Source of the DNA: Photobacterium lutimaris
GTDB taxonomy: Bacteria > Pseudomonadota > Gammaproteobacteria > Enterobacterales > Vibrionaceae
Assembly: GCF_003025555.1 (NCBI RefSeq)
Contig: NZ_PYMH01000005.1
Coordinates: forward strand, 1 to 64,000
Direction: 5' to 3'
DNA length: 64,000 nt
Part shown: one piece after another, positions 17,618 to 26,276 of the stretch
Layout of the letters: every line of letters starts with the position of its first letter
Numbering within the stretch: position 1 is the first letter of the stretch
Notes under the pieces: model-generated
Databases searched by the model: none
What the model was told of the DNA's origin: nothing
What the model saw: only the letters and a program-made list of their open reading frames with translations
Position numbers and translations under genes: made by a program

Positions 17618-18470
17618 ACTCTGTATCTTTACACATCAAACTTACCGCCAGTGTCTGGGCAAGATAGACCGAGCAACTGAGCGAGCGAAATCCCAAGTTA
17701 TCCCCCTCTTGTACCTCAAAACAGACATCCATTTTGTTGCCCTGCTCCATCATCTGATTATCGGTGATAGCGACAATCGGTACGTTTTTGTGGTGCGCAA
17801 GCTCAATAACTTCCGTGGTCTCACTCGCATAAGGGCTGAACGTAAAAGTAACTAACACATCCTTTTCGCTCATCATGCGTGTTAATGGCGATAACATCCC
17901 GCCGTTATCATCAATCAGTACCACGTTGTTGTCGGATTTCATCAAGGCATACCAAAGATAGAATGCCACGGGATAAGCCCGCCGCATGCCCTGGATATAA
18001 ATGGTTTCGGCCCTTTCCAGTAAACCGACCGCCCTGTCGAGTTTTTGTGGCGACACGGATATTTGCAATTGCTCCATCGCCTCGATGTTTGCAGCGCCAA
18101 AATCATGGAAAACAGCCGCAGCGGAATCGGGGCCAAACTCAGCTTCGTTTCGGGCTTTGCGTACCCGCTCTTTGTAATCGCGCGGACGGTTGAAGTAGTG
18201 ATTGCGAAAGACAGCCTGCATCGAACTAAACCCAGAGAATCCCATGGCGCTAGAGAAACGGCTGAGGGTAGACAAAGGCACATTGGCTTGCTGGGCAATG
18301 GTGACCATGGTTTCAACGGCTACCAGCATAGGCTGCGCCATGGCAAAATCTGCCACCTGCTGAAGGCGAGGACTTAGATCATCATATTGCCTGACGATTT
18401 GGTCCTTCAATGTATCAAGATCTATCTCTTTGGTGCTTAGGCCCGTGGCGACTCGTTCGGCGGCGTCCAT
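17616..18470 (-). CDS. RpiR/MurR-family transcriptional regulator of the inositol genes
   Basis: The 284-residue regulator has an N-terminal RpiR helix-turn-helix (MVTIAQQANVPLSTLSRFSS then AMGFSGFSSMQ) and a C-terminal SIS sugar-isomerase domain (GMRRAYPVAFYLWYALMKSD, VLVTFTFSPYASET) that would bind a phosphorylated sugar. Placement at the end of an iol cluster points to control of inositol catabolism, as for IolR of other proteobacteria; the effector may be a 2-deoxy-5-keto-gluconate phosphate. The start at 18470 is chosen because the frame upstream runs through a terminator hairpin. Candidate operators of form GAAA-N6-TTTC lie in the iolE/transporter gap. Regulation of the neighbours is inferred. 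Confidence 0.87.
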   Translation of the reverse strand: MDAAERVATGLSTKEIDLDTLKDQIVRQYDDLSPRLQQVADFAMAQPMLVAVETMVTIAQQANVPLSTLSRFSSAMGFSGFSSMQAVFRNHYFNRPRDYKERVRKARNEAEFGPDSAAAVFHDFGAANIEAMEQLQISVSPQKLDRAVGLLERAETIYIQGMRRAYPVAFYLWYALMKSDNNVVLIDDNGGMLSPLTRMMSEKDVLVTFTFSPYASETTEVIELAHHKNVPIVAITDNQMMEQGNKMDVCFEVQEGDNLGFRSLSCSVYLAQTLAVSLMCKDTE

Positions 18471-18503
18471 ACGTTGGTGCTCTCCCTCGCTGATACCGAC
18501 AAG

Positions 18504-18530
18504 AAAAAAATGCCCTGCGATTAACAGGGC
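18504..18530 (-). terminator. Intrinsic terminator after iolJ
   Basis: On the minus strand GCCCTG, loop, CAGGGC is followed by ATTTTTTTC. It separates the iol genes from the regulator. Confidence 0.8.
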
Positions 18531-18538
18531 CAAATTAA

Positions 18539-18586
18539 TTACGACAGTTGTTACGACAGTTGTTACGACAGTTGTTACGACAGCAG
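18539..18586. repeat. Four tandem 12-bp units at the iolJ stop codon
   Basis: The unit TTACGACAGTTG occurs three times in a row at 18539-18574, with a fourth copy at 18575-18586 differing in two bases. On the coding (minus) strand each unit reads CTGTCGTAA in the iolJ frame, so the gene ends in four successive in-frame Ser-stop units. Confidence 0.9.
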
Positions 18587-19402
18587 TTTGAAATTACGAA
18601 TCGCTTCTTCCTTCACAAAAGGCATGGCCTTTTGCATAAAGTAAATCCGGTCAAATTTCTCAGGCTCTTCATTCATGAAATCACGCAGGTTATTGCCCAG
18701 CGCTTGGCGCAAACAGGTACCGATATTGAATTTCGATACACGGGTACGCTTGAGGACTTCCATGTCTTCATCGCGGATACCACTGGTTCCGTGGATCACC
18801 AGCGGTATATCGACCATGTTGGCGATCTTGTCCAAGCGGCCAAAATCAATGGTACATGTTGGTTCCGTCAAACGGTGTACGTTGCCGACCGACACAGCGA
18901 CACAATCTGCACCGCTTTCTGTAGCGAAGCGCGCCGCTTCTTCGGCTTCGGTGTAGATAGATTTGATGTGGTCACGGCCTTCATCATAAGGTACCGAACC
19001 AATCTCACCTTCTACCGACGCCCCCAGTGCATGGGCAACATCGGCCACCGCGCGAGTACGGGCAATGTTCTCTTCAAGCGATAGCTGAGAACCATCAAAC
19101 ATCACCGAGCTAAAACCCGCCTTCAATGCCTTGAAGACGATCTCTTCTTCGTAGGTATGATCCAAGTGCAGACACACTGGCACCGAACTGTTTTTTGCCA
19201 ATGGCAGCAACATTGCCGCGGCGGTTTCTACCCCGTAAAAATCGGCCACATCTTTGTTGCAAGCCAAGATCACTGGCTTGTTTACCACTTCGGCCGCTTC
19301 AACCACCGCGCGGGCATCTTCGTAGCCAAACACGTTAAAGCAAGGTACGGCGTAATCGGAGGCCGCAGCCTCAGGCAAAAGATCTTTTAAATTGACGAGC
19401 AT
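18575..19402 (-). CDS. iolJ: 5-dehydro-2-deoxyphosphogluconate aldolase (class II aldolase)
   Basis: The 275-residue protein is a class II (zinc) fructose-bisphosphate aldolase-family enzyme. Metal- and substrate-binding motifs are HLDHTYEEE, GFSSVMFDGSQL, VEGEIGSVPYDE and IHGTSGI. In this setting it should split 2-deoxy-5-keto-gluconate-6-phosphate into dihydroxyacetone phosphate and malonate semialdehyde, the aldol step of inositol catabolism. It follows iolB on the same strand with an 18-base gap, so the two are co-transcribed. Its C-terminus ends at the first of four tandem stop-containing 12-bp units. A general fructose-bisphosphate aldolase is less likely given the context. Confidence 0.85.
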   Translation of the reverse strand: MLVNLKDLLPEAAASDYAVPCFNVFGYEDARAVVEAAEVVNKPVILACNKDVADFYGVETAAAMLLPLAKNSSVPVCLHLDHTYEEEIVFKALKAGFSSVMFDGSQLSLEENIARTRAVADVAHALGASVEGEIGSVPYDEGRDHIKSIYTEAEEAARFATESGADCVAVSVGNVHRLTEPTCTIDFGRLDKIANMVDIPLVIHGTSGIRDEDMEVLKRTRVSKFNIGTCLRQALGNNLRDFMNEEPEKFDRIYFMQKAMPFVKEEAIRNFKLLS

Positions 19403-19420
19403 ATCGGTAAGCCTCCGGTC

Positions 19421-20290
19421 TTATTTGAACTTGGCGATCATGTCCTTGATGCCAGGGATCGTCTCAACTTGGTATTCATGGTGTGGGTCAAAGTGCTGAA
19501 TGAGTGACTTTTCAGTTTTACCAACGATGATGGTGAAGTAGTACATTTCATAACCCGGTGCTGCAACGCTAGGATGATAGCCTTTGTCGATGGCAATCAC
19601 AGAGCCGGTACGCACGTGGTAAACCGGGCCAAAGTCATCTTCGTGCTCATACAGGAACTGGGCACCGAAGCCAAAATCTGGATTAAAGCGGAACTGGTAC
19701 ACTTCTTCGTACAGTGTCTCTTTGCTACCGTCAGGCTTAACGCGATCTTCATCATGCTTGTGAGGAGGAAAACCAGACCAGCCACCCGCACCAACGGTGA
19801 ACAACTCACTGACCAGCAAACGACCACGTTTATCGGCATTGGATTGGCCCAGTACGTGCTTGATCTTACGGTGGGTTTTGGTGTCATCCGAGCCGTACTG
19901 CACCATATCGACTTCATCTTGGCGGCTGCAGAAAGGTTCAAGCGACTGTTCGAACTTACCACCGGCAATCATCACATCAGCATTGTCGCTGACACACTCG
20001 ATTTCTGCAGTGTAGCCAACCGGCACGTAAACCGATTCTGGGTTACCTTCCCACACAGATTTGCGCTGACCGATGTTGTCGAAGACGTCTGTTCTCTCGC
20101 CGTTGGTTACCTTGATTGAACAAGTACCGCCAGCCAATACGATCACTGACTCGTAGCCTTCCACGACATGCTGGTGTTGCTCGCCCTGTGATAGGCGTAC
20201 TTGGTTGAAATAACACAGTGGCGTGACTTCATCGTTCGCATCAATGATTGGTTGATTTTTGTTATCAAACGGCGGGATATGCTTACCCAT
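19421..20290 (-). CDS. iolB: 5-deoxy-glucuronate isomerase
   Basis: IolB converts 5-deoxy-D-glucuronate to 2-deoxy-5-keto-D-gluconate in the cytoplasm. The 289-residue protein has the bicupin fold of the family, including GGWSGFPPHKHDED, the metal-binding His/Glu motif, and ETLYEEVYQFRFNP. GGAGAGAG-type sequence precedes the ATG. It lies between iolC and iolJ, with a hairpin terminator separating it from iolC, so it may have partial transcriptional independence. Length and motifs are standard for IolB. Confidence 0.95.
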   Translation of the reverse strand: MGKHIPPFDNKNQPIIDANDEVTPLCYFNQVRLSQGEQHQHVVEGYESVIVLAGGTCSIKVTNGERTDVFDNIGQRKSVWEGNPESVYVPVGYTAEIECVSDNADVMIAGGKFEQSLEPFCSRQDEVDMVQYGSDDTKTHRKIKHVLGQSNADKRGRLLVSELFTVGAGGWSGFPPHKHDEDRVKPDGSKETLYEEVYQFRFNPDFGFGAQFLYEHEDDFGPVYHVRTGSVIAIDKGYHPSVAAPGYEMYYFTIIVGKTEKSLIQHFDPHHEYQVETIPGIKDMIAKFK

Positions 20291-20374
20291 GACTCTCTCT
20301 CCTCACTGCCTGATCAACCTTGCTCATTAATCAGTACAGCCTTGTAATTATGGTGTTCTAATATTTAGGGAATA

Positions 20375-20441
20375 AAAAAGCCGGGTCTCGATGGTGTGTA
20401 CCGACAAGAGACTGAATAACCTGTGCGGTCCTGACCCGGCT
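20375..20441 (-). terminator. Long hairpin between iolC and iolB
   Basis: On the minus strand AGCCGGGTC pairs with GACCCGGCT across about 48 bases and is followed by TTTTTTATT. It can terminate or attenuate transcription inside the iol operon. Confidence 0.75.
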
Positions 20442-20479
20442 GACCAAAATGCCCTTTGGCTTAACGCGAATAGCGACAG

Positions 20480-21475
20480 TTAAAGGCTTTGTTCTCTGGT
20501 CTCAATAAAATCGAATAGCTGTTCTTTGGTCGGCATCGCTTCGGTACAGCTGTTGCCGCTAACATTAATCGCTGCAGCTGCTGAGCCATGCTTAACACCG
20601 TCTTCCAGCTCGCCACCATTAACCAGCGTCCAAATCAAACCGCCGGCAAATGAATCGCCAGAGCCGAATGGCTTCTGCACGTCTACACGGAAGATGCCCT
20701 GCTGGAATCTATGGCCGTCGCGGCAGTACACTTTCGAACCGAACTCACCGGCTTTGATCACCACCACTTGGGTGTTGGCGCGAAGGAAACGCTCTGCGGT
20801 TGCATCGTCGTCCTTATTGCCCGGCGCCAACACAGTTTCCATCATGTCGAATTCTTCGCGGTTACCGATCACAATGTCCGATAGGCCTGCGGCGATGCCG
20901 TAGTAGATAGAGGCATCGACATCGGTACGCCATGAATAAGGGCGGTAGTCGACATCCAATACCACTACTGTATTGCTGCGGCGTGCATGCTCCATCGCGA
21001 TAAGCGTTGCTTCACGGCTCGGGCTTTCAGAAAGCGCGGTACCCGTTACCACCAAGACTTTCGAACTGGCGATGTACGCTGGGTCGACCTGCTCTGGCTT
21101 GATGGTCAAGTCAGAGGCTTTGTTACGGTAAATCAATACCGTACAGTCGCTTGGCTTCATCTCGGTAAACGCAACCGAAGTGCGCGAGCCGGAGTTGTCT
21201 GTCATCATGCCGTCAAGGTTGATCCCCTGACCTGACATGTACTGCTTCACATAGCCGCCGAATGCATCATCAGCGACACAACCGATAAACCCGACCTTGC
21301 CACCAAGTTTACTCACCGCGACTGCGATGTTGGCTGCCGAGCCACCGACGAATTTGTTGAAGCCTGAAATATCAGCCATGTCCGTGTGTGATTCACGGGC
21401 GTATAAATCTACGCCCGCACGTCCCAACACGATGGCATCCAGCTTACGGTCTTGCTGAAGTGCAATCTTTGTCAT
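20480..21475 (-). CDS. iolC: 5-dehydro-2-deoxygluconokinase
   Basis: The 331-residue pfkB-family sugar kinase phosphorylates 2-deoxy-5-keto-gluconate at C6 using ATP. It shows the N-terminal GGSAANIAVAVSKLGG motif, DYRPYSWR, which is typical of IolC, and the C-terminal FGSGDSFAGGL motif with the catalytic Asp. It begins 12 bases after the stop of the upstream Gfo/Idh/MocA gene, indicating co-transcription. The product feeds the IolJ aldolase two genes downstream. Nothing unusual was seen. Confidence 0.94.
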   Translation of the reverse strand: MTKIALQQDRKLDAIVLGRAGVDLYARESHTDMADISGFNKFVGGSAANIAVAVSKLGGKVGFIGCVADDAFGGYVKQYMSGQGINLDGMMTDNSGSRTSVAFTEMKPSDCTVLIYRNKASDLTIKPEQVDPAYIASSKVLVVTGTALSESPSREATLIAMEHARRSNTVVVLDVDYRPYSWRTDVDASIYYGIAAGLSDIVIGNREEFDMMETVLAPGNKDDDATAERFLRANTQVVVIKAGEFGSKVYCRDGHRFQQGIFRVDVQKPFGSGDSFAGGLIWTLVNGGELEDGVKHGSAAAAINVSGNSCTEAMPTKEQLFDFIETREQSL

Positions 21476-21487
21476 GGTCCGTTCCTA

Positions 21488-22663
21488 TTACTCGTAATCT
21501 ACCCAAGCCGCATTTTGATCGGCTGACTCAACACATTTCTCACACAGGCGTACACCTTCAATACCGGCATCGATACCCGGGAACCAGATACCCGCTAGCT
21601 CAGCTTGGTCGTCGCGATCTGCCGCATCGAATGCCAGCGCAAAGCGGTGGTATAGGTTTGCCCAAGACTCGAAGTAACCTTCTGCGTGACCGCCACCAAC
21701 ACGGTTTGATGCCACACCCGGTGCATCTTGGTGTAGATAACCCATGCCACGCTCAAGAACGCGTGATGGCTCACCCTGAACTTCAAAGTGAAGTTGGTTT
21801 GGTTGCTCATCCCACCATTCGATAGACGCTTTAGAGCCGACGATGCGGATTTTCTGCTGGTGCATAGAGCCCGAGTTCACTGCTGATGCCCAAAGGGTAC
21901 CGACTGCGCCACCTTTGAATTCCATCATTACATGCGCATTATCTTCTAGTGGAGTACGCGACTTGATGAAGCTCTGACGCATGCAAGATAGACGGTCAAC
22001 TTCAAGGCCAGTCATGACTTCGCATAGGTAGAATGCGTGAGTACCGATATCACCCAGTACGTAAGTTGGGCCAGAAACCTCTGGGCTTACACGCCACTTC
22101 AAGCCTGGATCGTTCAGTTCGTACTCTTCGTTGTGGAAGCCGTGGGCAAACTGCATGTTGATAACGCGGATGTCACCTAGGTCGCCACGCTGAACCATTT
22201 CACGCGCCTGCTGAACCATTGGGAAACCGCTGTAGCCGTACATTACGCCGATAACACGGTTGTTTTTCGCTGCAATTTCTTTCAGCTCTTCTGCTTCTTC
22301 AGTCGTGAAAGTGATTGGCTTTTCGCAGACTACGTGTAGGTTCGCTTCTAGCGCTGCTTTACAGATTGCATAGTGCGTTGAGTTTGGTGTGGCGATAGAC
22401 ACAGCCTGGATACCGTCTTCACGCTGTGCTTCTTGCTCGAACATCTCTTGGTAGTTGGCGTAGCAACGGTCACCTTCAAGGCCCAGGTTTTCACCAAAAT
22501 CGCGGCAGCGTGCAGGATCTAGGTCGAAAGCACCGGCAACCAATTTGAACAGACCATCACGCTGTGCTGCGTTGCGGTGTGAGTAACCGATCTGGCTACC
22601 ACGGCCACCACCTACCATTGCCCAGCGGATTGGTTGGTCAAAATGACGTTCTTCATTAAACAT
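21488..22663 (-). CDS. Gfo/Idh/MocA-family dehydrogenase, probably inositol-related
   Basis: The 391-residue NAD(P)-dependent oxidoreductase has an N-terminal Rossmann fold (RWAMVGGGRGSQIGYSH) and the family motif HVVCEKPITFTTEEAEEL with the conserved Lys of E-K-P. The C-terminal alpha/beta domain has GDIGTHAFYL, where the His is the likely catalytic residue. In this operon it probably oxidises an inositol isomer (scyllo- or myo-) or an inosose derivative. It is not a textbook IolG (about 335 residues), being longer, and no other inositol dehydrogenase is in the window. It sits upstream of iolC with only a 12-base gap. Confidence 0.82.
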   Translation of the reverse strand: MFNEERHFDQPIRWAMVGGGRGSQIGYSHRNAAQRDGLFKLVAGAFDLDPARCRDFGENLGLEGDRCYANYQEMFEQEAQREDGIQAVSIATPNSTHYAICKAALEANLHVVCEKPITFTTEEAEELKEIAAKNNRVIGVMYGYSGFPMVQQAREMVQRGDLGDIRVINMQFAHGFHNEEYELNDPGLKWRVSPEVSGPTYVLGDIGTHAFYLCEVMTGLEVDRLSCMRQSFIKSRTPLEDNAHVMMEFKGGAVGTLWASAVNSGSMHQQKIRIVGSKASIEWWDEQPNQLHFEVQGEPSRVLERGMGYLHQDAPGVASNRVGGGHAEGYFESWANLYHRFALAFDAADRDDQAELAGIWFPGIDAGIEGVRLCEKCVESADQNAAWVDYE

Positions 22664-22827
22664 GGTTCACTCCTTGGCTGGTATCACGACCTCCTTAAGC
22701 TTTATGTAGCTAGGCTGTCTGTGATACCTGCGGATAAATTATTGGAAATATTAAAGTTTAAAAGTTCGGAATTCGTTATCGCTTAGACGCTATGGTCTTG
22801 AAAGCCTCAGCCCTATACACCGCGACG

Positions 22828-24699
22828 CTATACTCCACGTCTCTGGGCAGTTCGGCCTTCTTCCCAGTCAGCGACTTTCTTCGCCGTCTCTTCGTTGCGA
22901 GTCACTTCAGGTAGCCCTACTTCCCACCAACAGTCACACTTAGACCATGCCGCAGGGGATACAGGGTCGATATCAACCACAATCACATAAGTGCGGTCCG
23001 CTTCTTTCGCGCGGGCAAAGGCAGCGTCAAACTCGTCAATAGAGGTCAGTTTCTCGGAAATTGCACCTTGTGCTTCTGCGTGCTTAGCGAAATCGACGCG
23101 AGCCAGTTCGCCATCTGGGCGGCGGCAGTCTTCAAGTAGGTTGTTGAATGACTCGTTACCGGTGTTGTTTTGTAGTTTGTTGATCACCGCGAAGCCGCCG
23201 TTGTCACACACCACCACAATCATCTTGTGGCCAGTCAGAACTGAAGAGTAGATATCTGAGTTCTGGATAAGGTATGAACCATCACCCACCAGCACGACTA
23301 CATCGTTGTCTGGGTTAGCCACTTTCGCGCCCCAGCCACCGGCAATTTCGTAGCCCATGCACGAGTAACCGAAGTCGATGTCGAACTTACCAATCTGGTA
23401 GTTCTGCCAGTTCATCGAAAGCTCAGCCGGTAGACCACCTGCAGCTGTCAGTACGGTATCGCCTTTTTCCATCGACTTGTTCAGCTTGCCGATCACTTCC
23501 GCGTATGAAGACATACCTGGTAGCAAGTCGCCTTCTTGTGGGTGGGTACGGCGATGAACCAGTGCTTTCCACTCATCGGCTTCTGCTTTGGCTTTGTCAG
23601 ACCACTCATCACCTGAACGCCAGTCTCCTAGTAGAGCCGATAGCTTAGTCATCGATGTCTTCGCATCGCCCAGTACTGGGTATGACATGTGTTTAATCGC
23701 ATCAAACTTAGCGACGTTGATACTGACCAGCTTCATCTCTGGATTCTTGAATACTGTCCAAGAGCCTGTGGTGAAATCTTGCAAACGCGTACCGATAGCC
23801 AGTACCACATCCGCTTCGTTAGCCATGTGATTAGCAGAATCTGAACCAGTTACACCGATTGGGCCTGCGTTCAATGGGTTGTCTTGTAGCATTGTGGCAC
23901 GACCGGCAATGGTCTCGACCACAGGAATATTGTGCTTGCCTGCGAAGGCTGCCAGCTCGTCAGTGGCAAGCGAGTAGTGAACACCACCACCAGAGATGAT
24001 CAGCGGTTTCTTCGCCTTTAGCAGGATCTCTTTCGCTTCTTCCAGAACAATCATTTCAGGCTCTGGGCGGCGGATACGATGCGTCTTTTCAGCAAAGAAG
24101 ACTTCAGGGAAGTCGTAAGCAACACCTTGGATGTCTTGCGGCAAACCGAGGAATACCGGCCCACAGGTTGCAGGGTCTAACATAGTATCGAGTGCTTGCG
24201 GCAATGTGTGCATTAGCTGAGATGGCGATAGCACGCGGTCCCAGTAGCGCGTTAGCGGCTTGAATGCGTCATTTGAAGTCACAGACGGATCTTCGAAGTT
24301 CTCCGGCTGTTGTAAAACGGGGTCTGGCAGACGGCTAACATAAGCATCACCCGCAATAAGTAGCAGAGGCAGACGGTTCGTATGCGCGATACCGGCAGCA
24401 GTCACCATGTTGGTTGCCCCAGGGCCAATTGAGCTGGTTGCAATACCAATACGGCGACGCTGATTAGCCTTCGCGTATGCAATGGCCGCTGTTGCCATCG
24501 ACTGTTCATTCTGACCGCGCCAGGTTGGGATTTTATCTTCAATATTCTTTAGCTGCTGACCAAAGCACGTCACATTACCGTGACCAAAAATCGCAAAGGC
24601 CGTACCGAAAAGTTGTTCTTTCTTTCCATCAATTTCAATCATTTGTGCTGCAAGGTATTTAGCAAGCGCTTCAGCAACAGTCAGGCGTACAGTATTCAT
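22828..24699 (-). CDS. iolD: Trihydroxycyclohexane-1,2-dione acylhydrolase
   Basis: IolD is a thiamine-diphosphate enzyme that hydrolyses 3D-(3,5/4)-trihydroxycyclohexane-1,2-dione, opening the inositol ring to 5-deoxyglucuronate. The 623-residue protein has the three-domain layout of the acetolactate-synthase superfamily. The N-terminal PYR domain shows FGHGNVTCFGQQL, the middle domain ends near GTRLQDFTTGSW, and the C-terminal PP domain carries the GDGSYLIQNSD metal/ThDP motif. It lies downstream of iolE, separated by a 109-base G/C-structured spacer. Length and motifs are normal for the family. Confidence 0.95.
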   Translation of the reverse strand: MNTVRLTVAEALAKYLAAQMIEIDGKKEQLFGTAFAIFGHGNVTCFGQQLKNIEDKIPTWRGQNEQSMATAAIAYAKANQRRRIGIATSSIGPGATNMVTAAGIAHTNRLPLLLIAGDAYVSRLPDPVLQQPENFEDPSVTSNDAFKPLTRYWDRVLSPSQLMHTLPQALDTMLDPATCGPVFLGLPQDIQGVAYDFPEVFFAEKTHRIRRPEPEMIVLEEAKEILLKAKKPLIISGGGVHYSLATDELAAFAGKHNIPVVETIAGRATMLQDNPLNAGPIGVTGSDSANHMANEADVVLAIGTRLQDFTTGSWTVFKNPEMKLVSINVAKFDAIKHMSYPVLGDAKTSMTKLSALLGDWRSGDEWSDKAKAEADEWKALVHRRTHPQEGDLLPGMSSYAEVIGKLNKSMEKGDTVLTAAGGLPAELSMNWQNYQIGKFDIDFGYSCMGYEIAGGWGAKVANPDNDVVVLVGDGSYLIQNSDIYSSVLTGHKMIVVVCDNGGFAVINKLQNNTGNESFNNLLEDCRRPDGELARVDFAKHAEAQGAISEKLTSIDEFDAAFARAKEADRTYVIVVDIDPVSPAAWSKCDCWWEVGLPEVTRNEETAKKVADWEEGRTAQRRGV

Positions 24700-24808
24700 T
24701 GTCTTCCTCGATATTCAGTACCCGATGGGGTATCCCTACCCCGGCCCCACCTCCCAATTGGTGCAGCCGGGGATACTTTAGGGGGCTAATACCCCCAGGG
24801 GTTCTTTG
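24700..24808 (-). other. Strongly structured iolE-iolD intercistronic spacer
   Basis: On the minus strand this spacer folds into at least two GC-rich hairpins: GGGGGTATTAGCCCCC, and a larger one with CCCCGGC pairing GCCGGGG plus GTATCCC pairing GGGATAC. No T-run follows. It may set the processing or stability of the polycistronic mRNA. Confidence 0.55.
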
Positions 24809-25702
24809 TTACAGGCCGTACTTGTTCGCGTAGCCATTGATGTTTTCAAAGGCAGTTTTCGCGAAAGTCAGTGGGTGGGCTTTGGCAGGATCCTGCTCGG
24901 CTTCAACCAGTAGCCAACCTTTGTAGTCACGCTCTTTCAGTGCAGCGAATACGTCGTCATAATCAACGTCGCCAGTGCCAGGAACGGTAAATACACCATC
25001 AAGAACTGCGTTAAGGAATGATTTGTCTGCATCACGAGCGGCCTTCATAACCTCTAGACGTAGATCTTTAAAGTGCATGTGACCGATGCGGTGGCCCCAG
25101 CGCTTGATCATGGTGACAGGGTTGCCGCCACCGTATGTGATGTGACCGGTGTCTAGTGTTAGGTGAACAGCATCGCCAGTTAGCTCCATCATGATGTTGA
25201 TGTCGTCTTCTGTTTCACAGATAGTGCCCACGTGGTGGTGGAAAGACAGCTTGATGTCATGCTCGTTGAGTAGGTACTCAGAAACGGTTGTTAGTTTCTC
25301 ACAGTACGTTTTCCACTCATCCATAGTCAGGATCACGCGCTGAGAAAGTGGCGTGTTGATGTCGCCGTGAACCGTGTTGCTCACCTCACCAAATACCATC
25401 GCTTTACAGCCAGCCGCTTTCAGCAACTTGATGTGCTCTTGCATTGCTGCGATTTCTTCGTCTGCGGTTAGCGTCATCAGGTTGCCGCTGTACCAGCCAG
25501 AAGCGAGAACCAGGCCGTGTTTTTCTAGAAGAGGAATAAGTACTTCTGGCTCACGTGGGTATTTAGTCCCTAGCTCAGTACCGGTAAAGCCTGCTTCTGC
25601 CATCTCACTCAAACATGTTTCCAATGGGATCTCACCACCCAATTCTGGCATATCATCGTTAGTCCAAGTCAGTGGGCTGATTCCGTATTGCACATTGCTC
25701 AT
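24809..25702 (-). CDS. iolE: Myo-inosose-2 dehydratase
   Basis: IolE removes water from 2-keto-myo-inositol to give the trihydroxycyclohexane-dione used by IolD. The 297-residue protein is a xylose-isomerase-like TIM barrel with YGISPLTWTNDDMPELGG at the N-terminus, the family hallmark, and metal-site segments FHHHVGT, HLTLDTGHI and GHMHFKDLR. The start at 25702 (MSNVQYG) is supported by TTGGAGAAC upstream; longer frames have no such site. It is the first gene of the minus-strand iol operon, and its promoter faces that of the transporter gene. Confidence 0.95.
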   Translation of the reverse strand: MSNVQYGISPLTWTNDDMPELGGEIPLETCLSEMAEAGFTGTELGTKYPREPEVLIPLLEKHGLVLASGWYSGNLMTLTADEEIAAMQEHIKLLKAAGCKAMVFGEVSNTVHGDINTPLSQRVILTMDEWKTYCEKLTTVSEYLLNEHDIKLSFHHHVGTICETEDDINIMMELTGDAVHLTLDTGHITYGGGNPVTMIKRWGHRIGHMHFKDLRLEVMKAARDADKSFLNAVLDGVFTVPGTGDVDYDDVFAALKERDYKGWLLVEAEQDPAKAHPLTFAKTAFENINGYANKYGL

Positions 25703-25857
25703 GTTTGTTCTCCAACAATAACTTAAATAAAAAATATAACGTGATGAGGTGATTAGCTTGCTCTCTGGATTATGCTTTTTTGATATCCAAGTAAAGAACT
25801 TCGCTCTCTTCACCGTTCGCTTAACTTGGGAATCACTATAACTAAAAAAATCAAAAT

Positions 25858-25871
25858 GAAAAATATTTTTC
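25858..25871. promoter_or_regulatory. Candidate RpiR operator, copy 1
   Basis: GAAAAATATTTTTC is a perfect 14-base palindrome fitting GAAA-N6-TTTC. An identical copy lies at 26010. The form resembles the GGAA-N6-TTCC operators described for RpiR-type inositol regulators. Confidence 0.55.
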
Positions 25872-25944
25872 GATCACTAAAAAGCATTTCACTTTTTCGA
25901 TAAAAATAGAAAAAACCCAGCAACCACGCGGCCTGAGACGATTT

Positions 25945-25960
25945 TTTGAGCAAGATCACA
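25945..25960. promoter_or_regulatory. Candidate CRP binding site
   Basis: TTTGAGCAAGATCACA matches the CRP pattern TGTGA-N6-TCACA in nine of ten core positions, with the right half perfect. It would place the divergent iol genes under catabolite control. Confidence 0.5.
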
Positions 25961-26009
25961 AACCAATAAAACCCATTAATAACAATATGTTAGCTCAAAT
26001 ATAAATTTT

Positions 26010-26023
26010 GAAAAATATTTTTC
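26010..26023. promoter_or_regulatory. Candidate RpiR operator, copy 2
   Basis: This is an identical 14-base palindrome to the one at 25858 (GAAAAATATTTTTC), 152 bases away, a spacing that would allow looping by a dimeric or tetrameric regulator. Confidence 0.55.
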
Positions 26024-26114
26024 TTAATTTGATCAAGATATCATTTACGAATAAAAGATCACTTTGGGTATAGCCGGGAGCAGATGATGTCCATATGATA
26101 AAACCATCACCTTA

Positions 26115-26130
26115 TGAAAAATTATTTTCA
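26115..26130. promoter_or_regulatory. Candidate RpiR operator, copy 3
   Basis: TGAAAAATTATTTTCA keeps the GAAA-N6-TTTC form with a slightly different centre. It is nearest to the transporter start. Confidence 0.45.
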
Positions 26131-26276
26131 AAGCAACATATAACTACTACAGATAAAAGGGTGAAATAAAACAGCCGATACCTATACCCTACAGTAATAA
26201 GCGTATCGGACCGCTACCCAGCTCGTGCTTATTCGATGGTTGAGTGAGAGAAGGGAAAAAAATCAAGGAGCAACAC

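Larger units (their letters stand above)
25703..26276. promoter_or_regulatory. Divergent iol promoter region
   Basis: This 570-base AT-rich gap lies between iolE (minus) and the transporter (plus) and must hold both promoters. It contains three palindromes of form GAAA-N6-TTTC and a CRP-like site. No gene was seen. Confidence 0.7.

Noticed and set aside
18541..18586. CRISPR-like array at the short tandem repeat
   Set aside because: Units are 12 bases with no spacers; it is a simple tandem repeat at a gene end.
26028..26043. Second CRP-like site (TTTGATCAAGATATCA) in the iol gap
   Set aside because: The right half is poor, so it is indistinguishable from AT-rich background.
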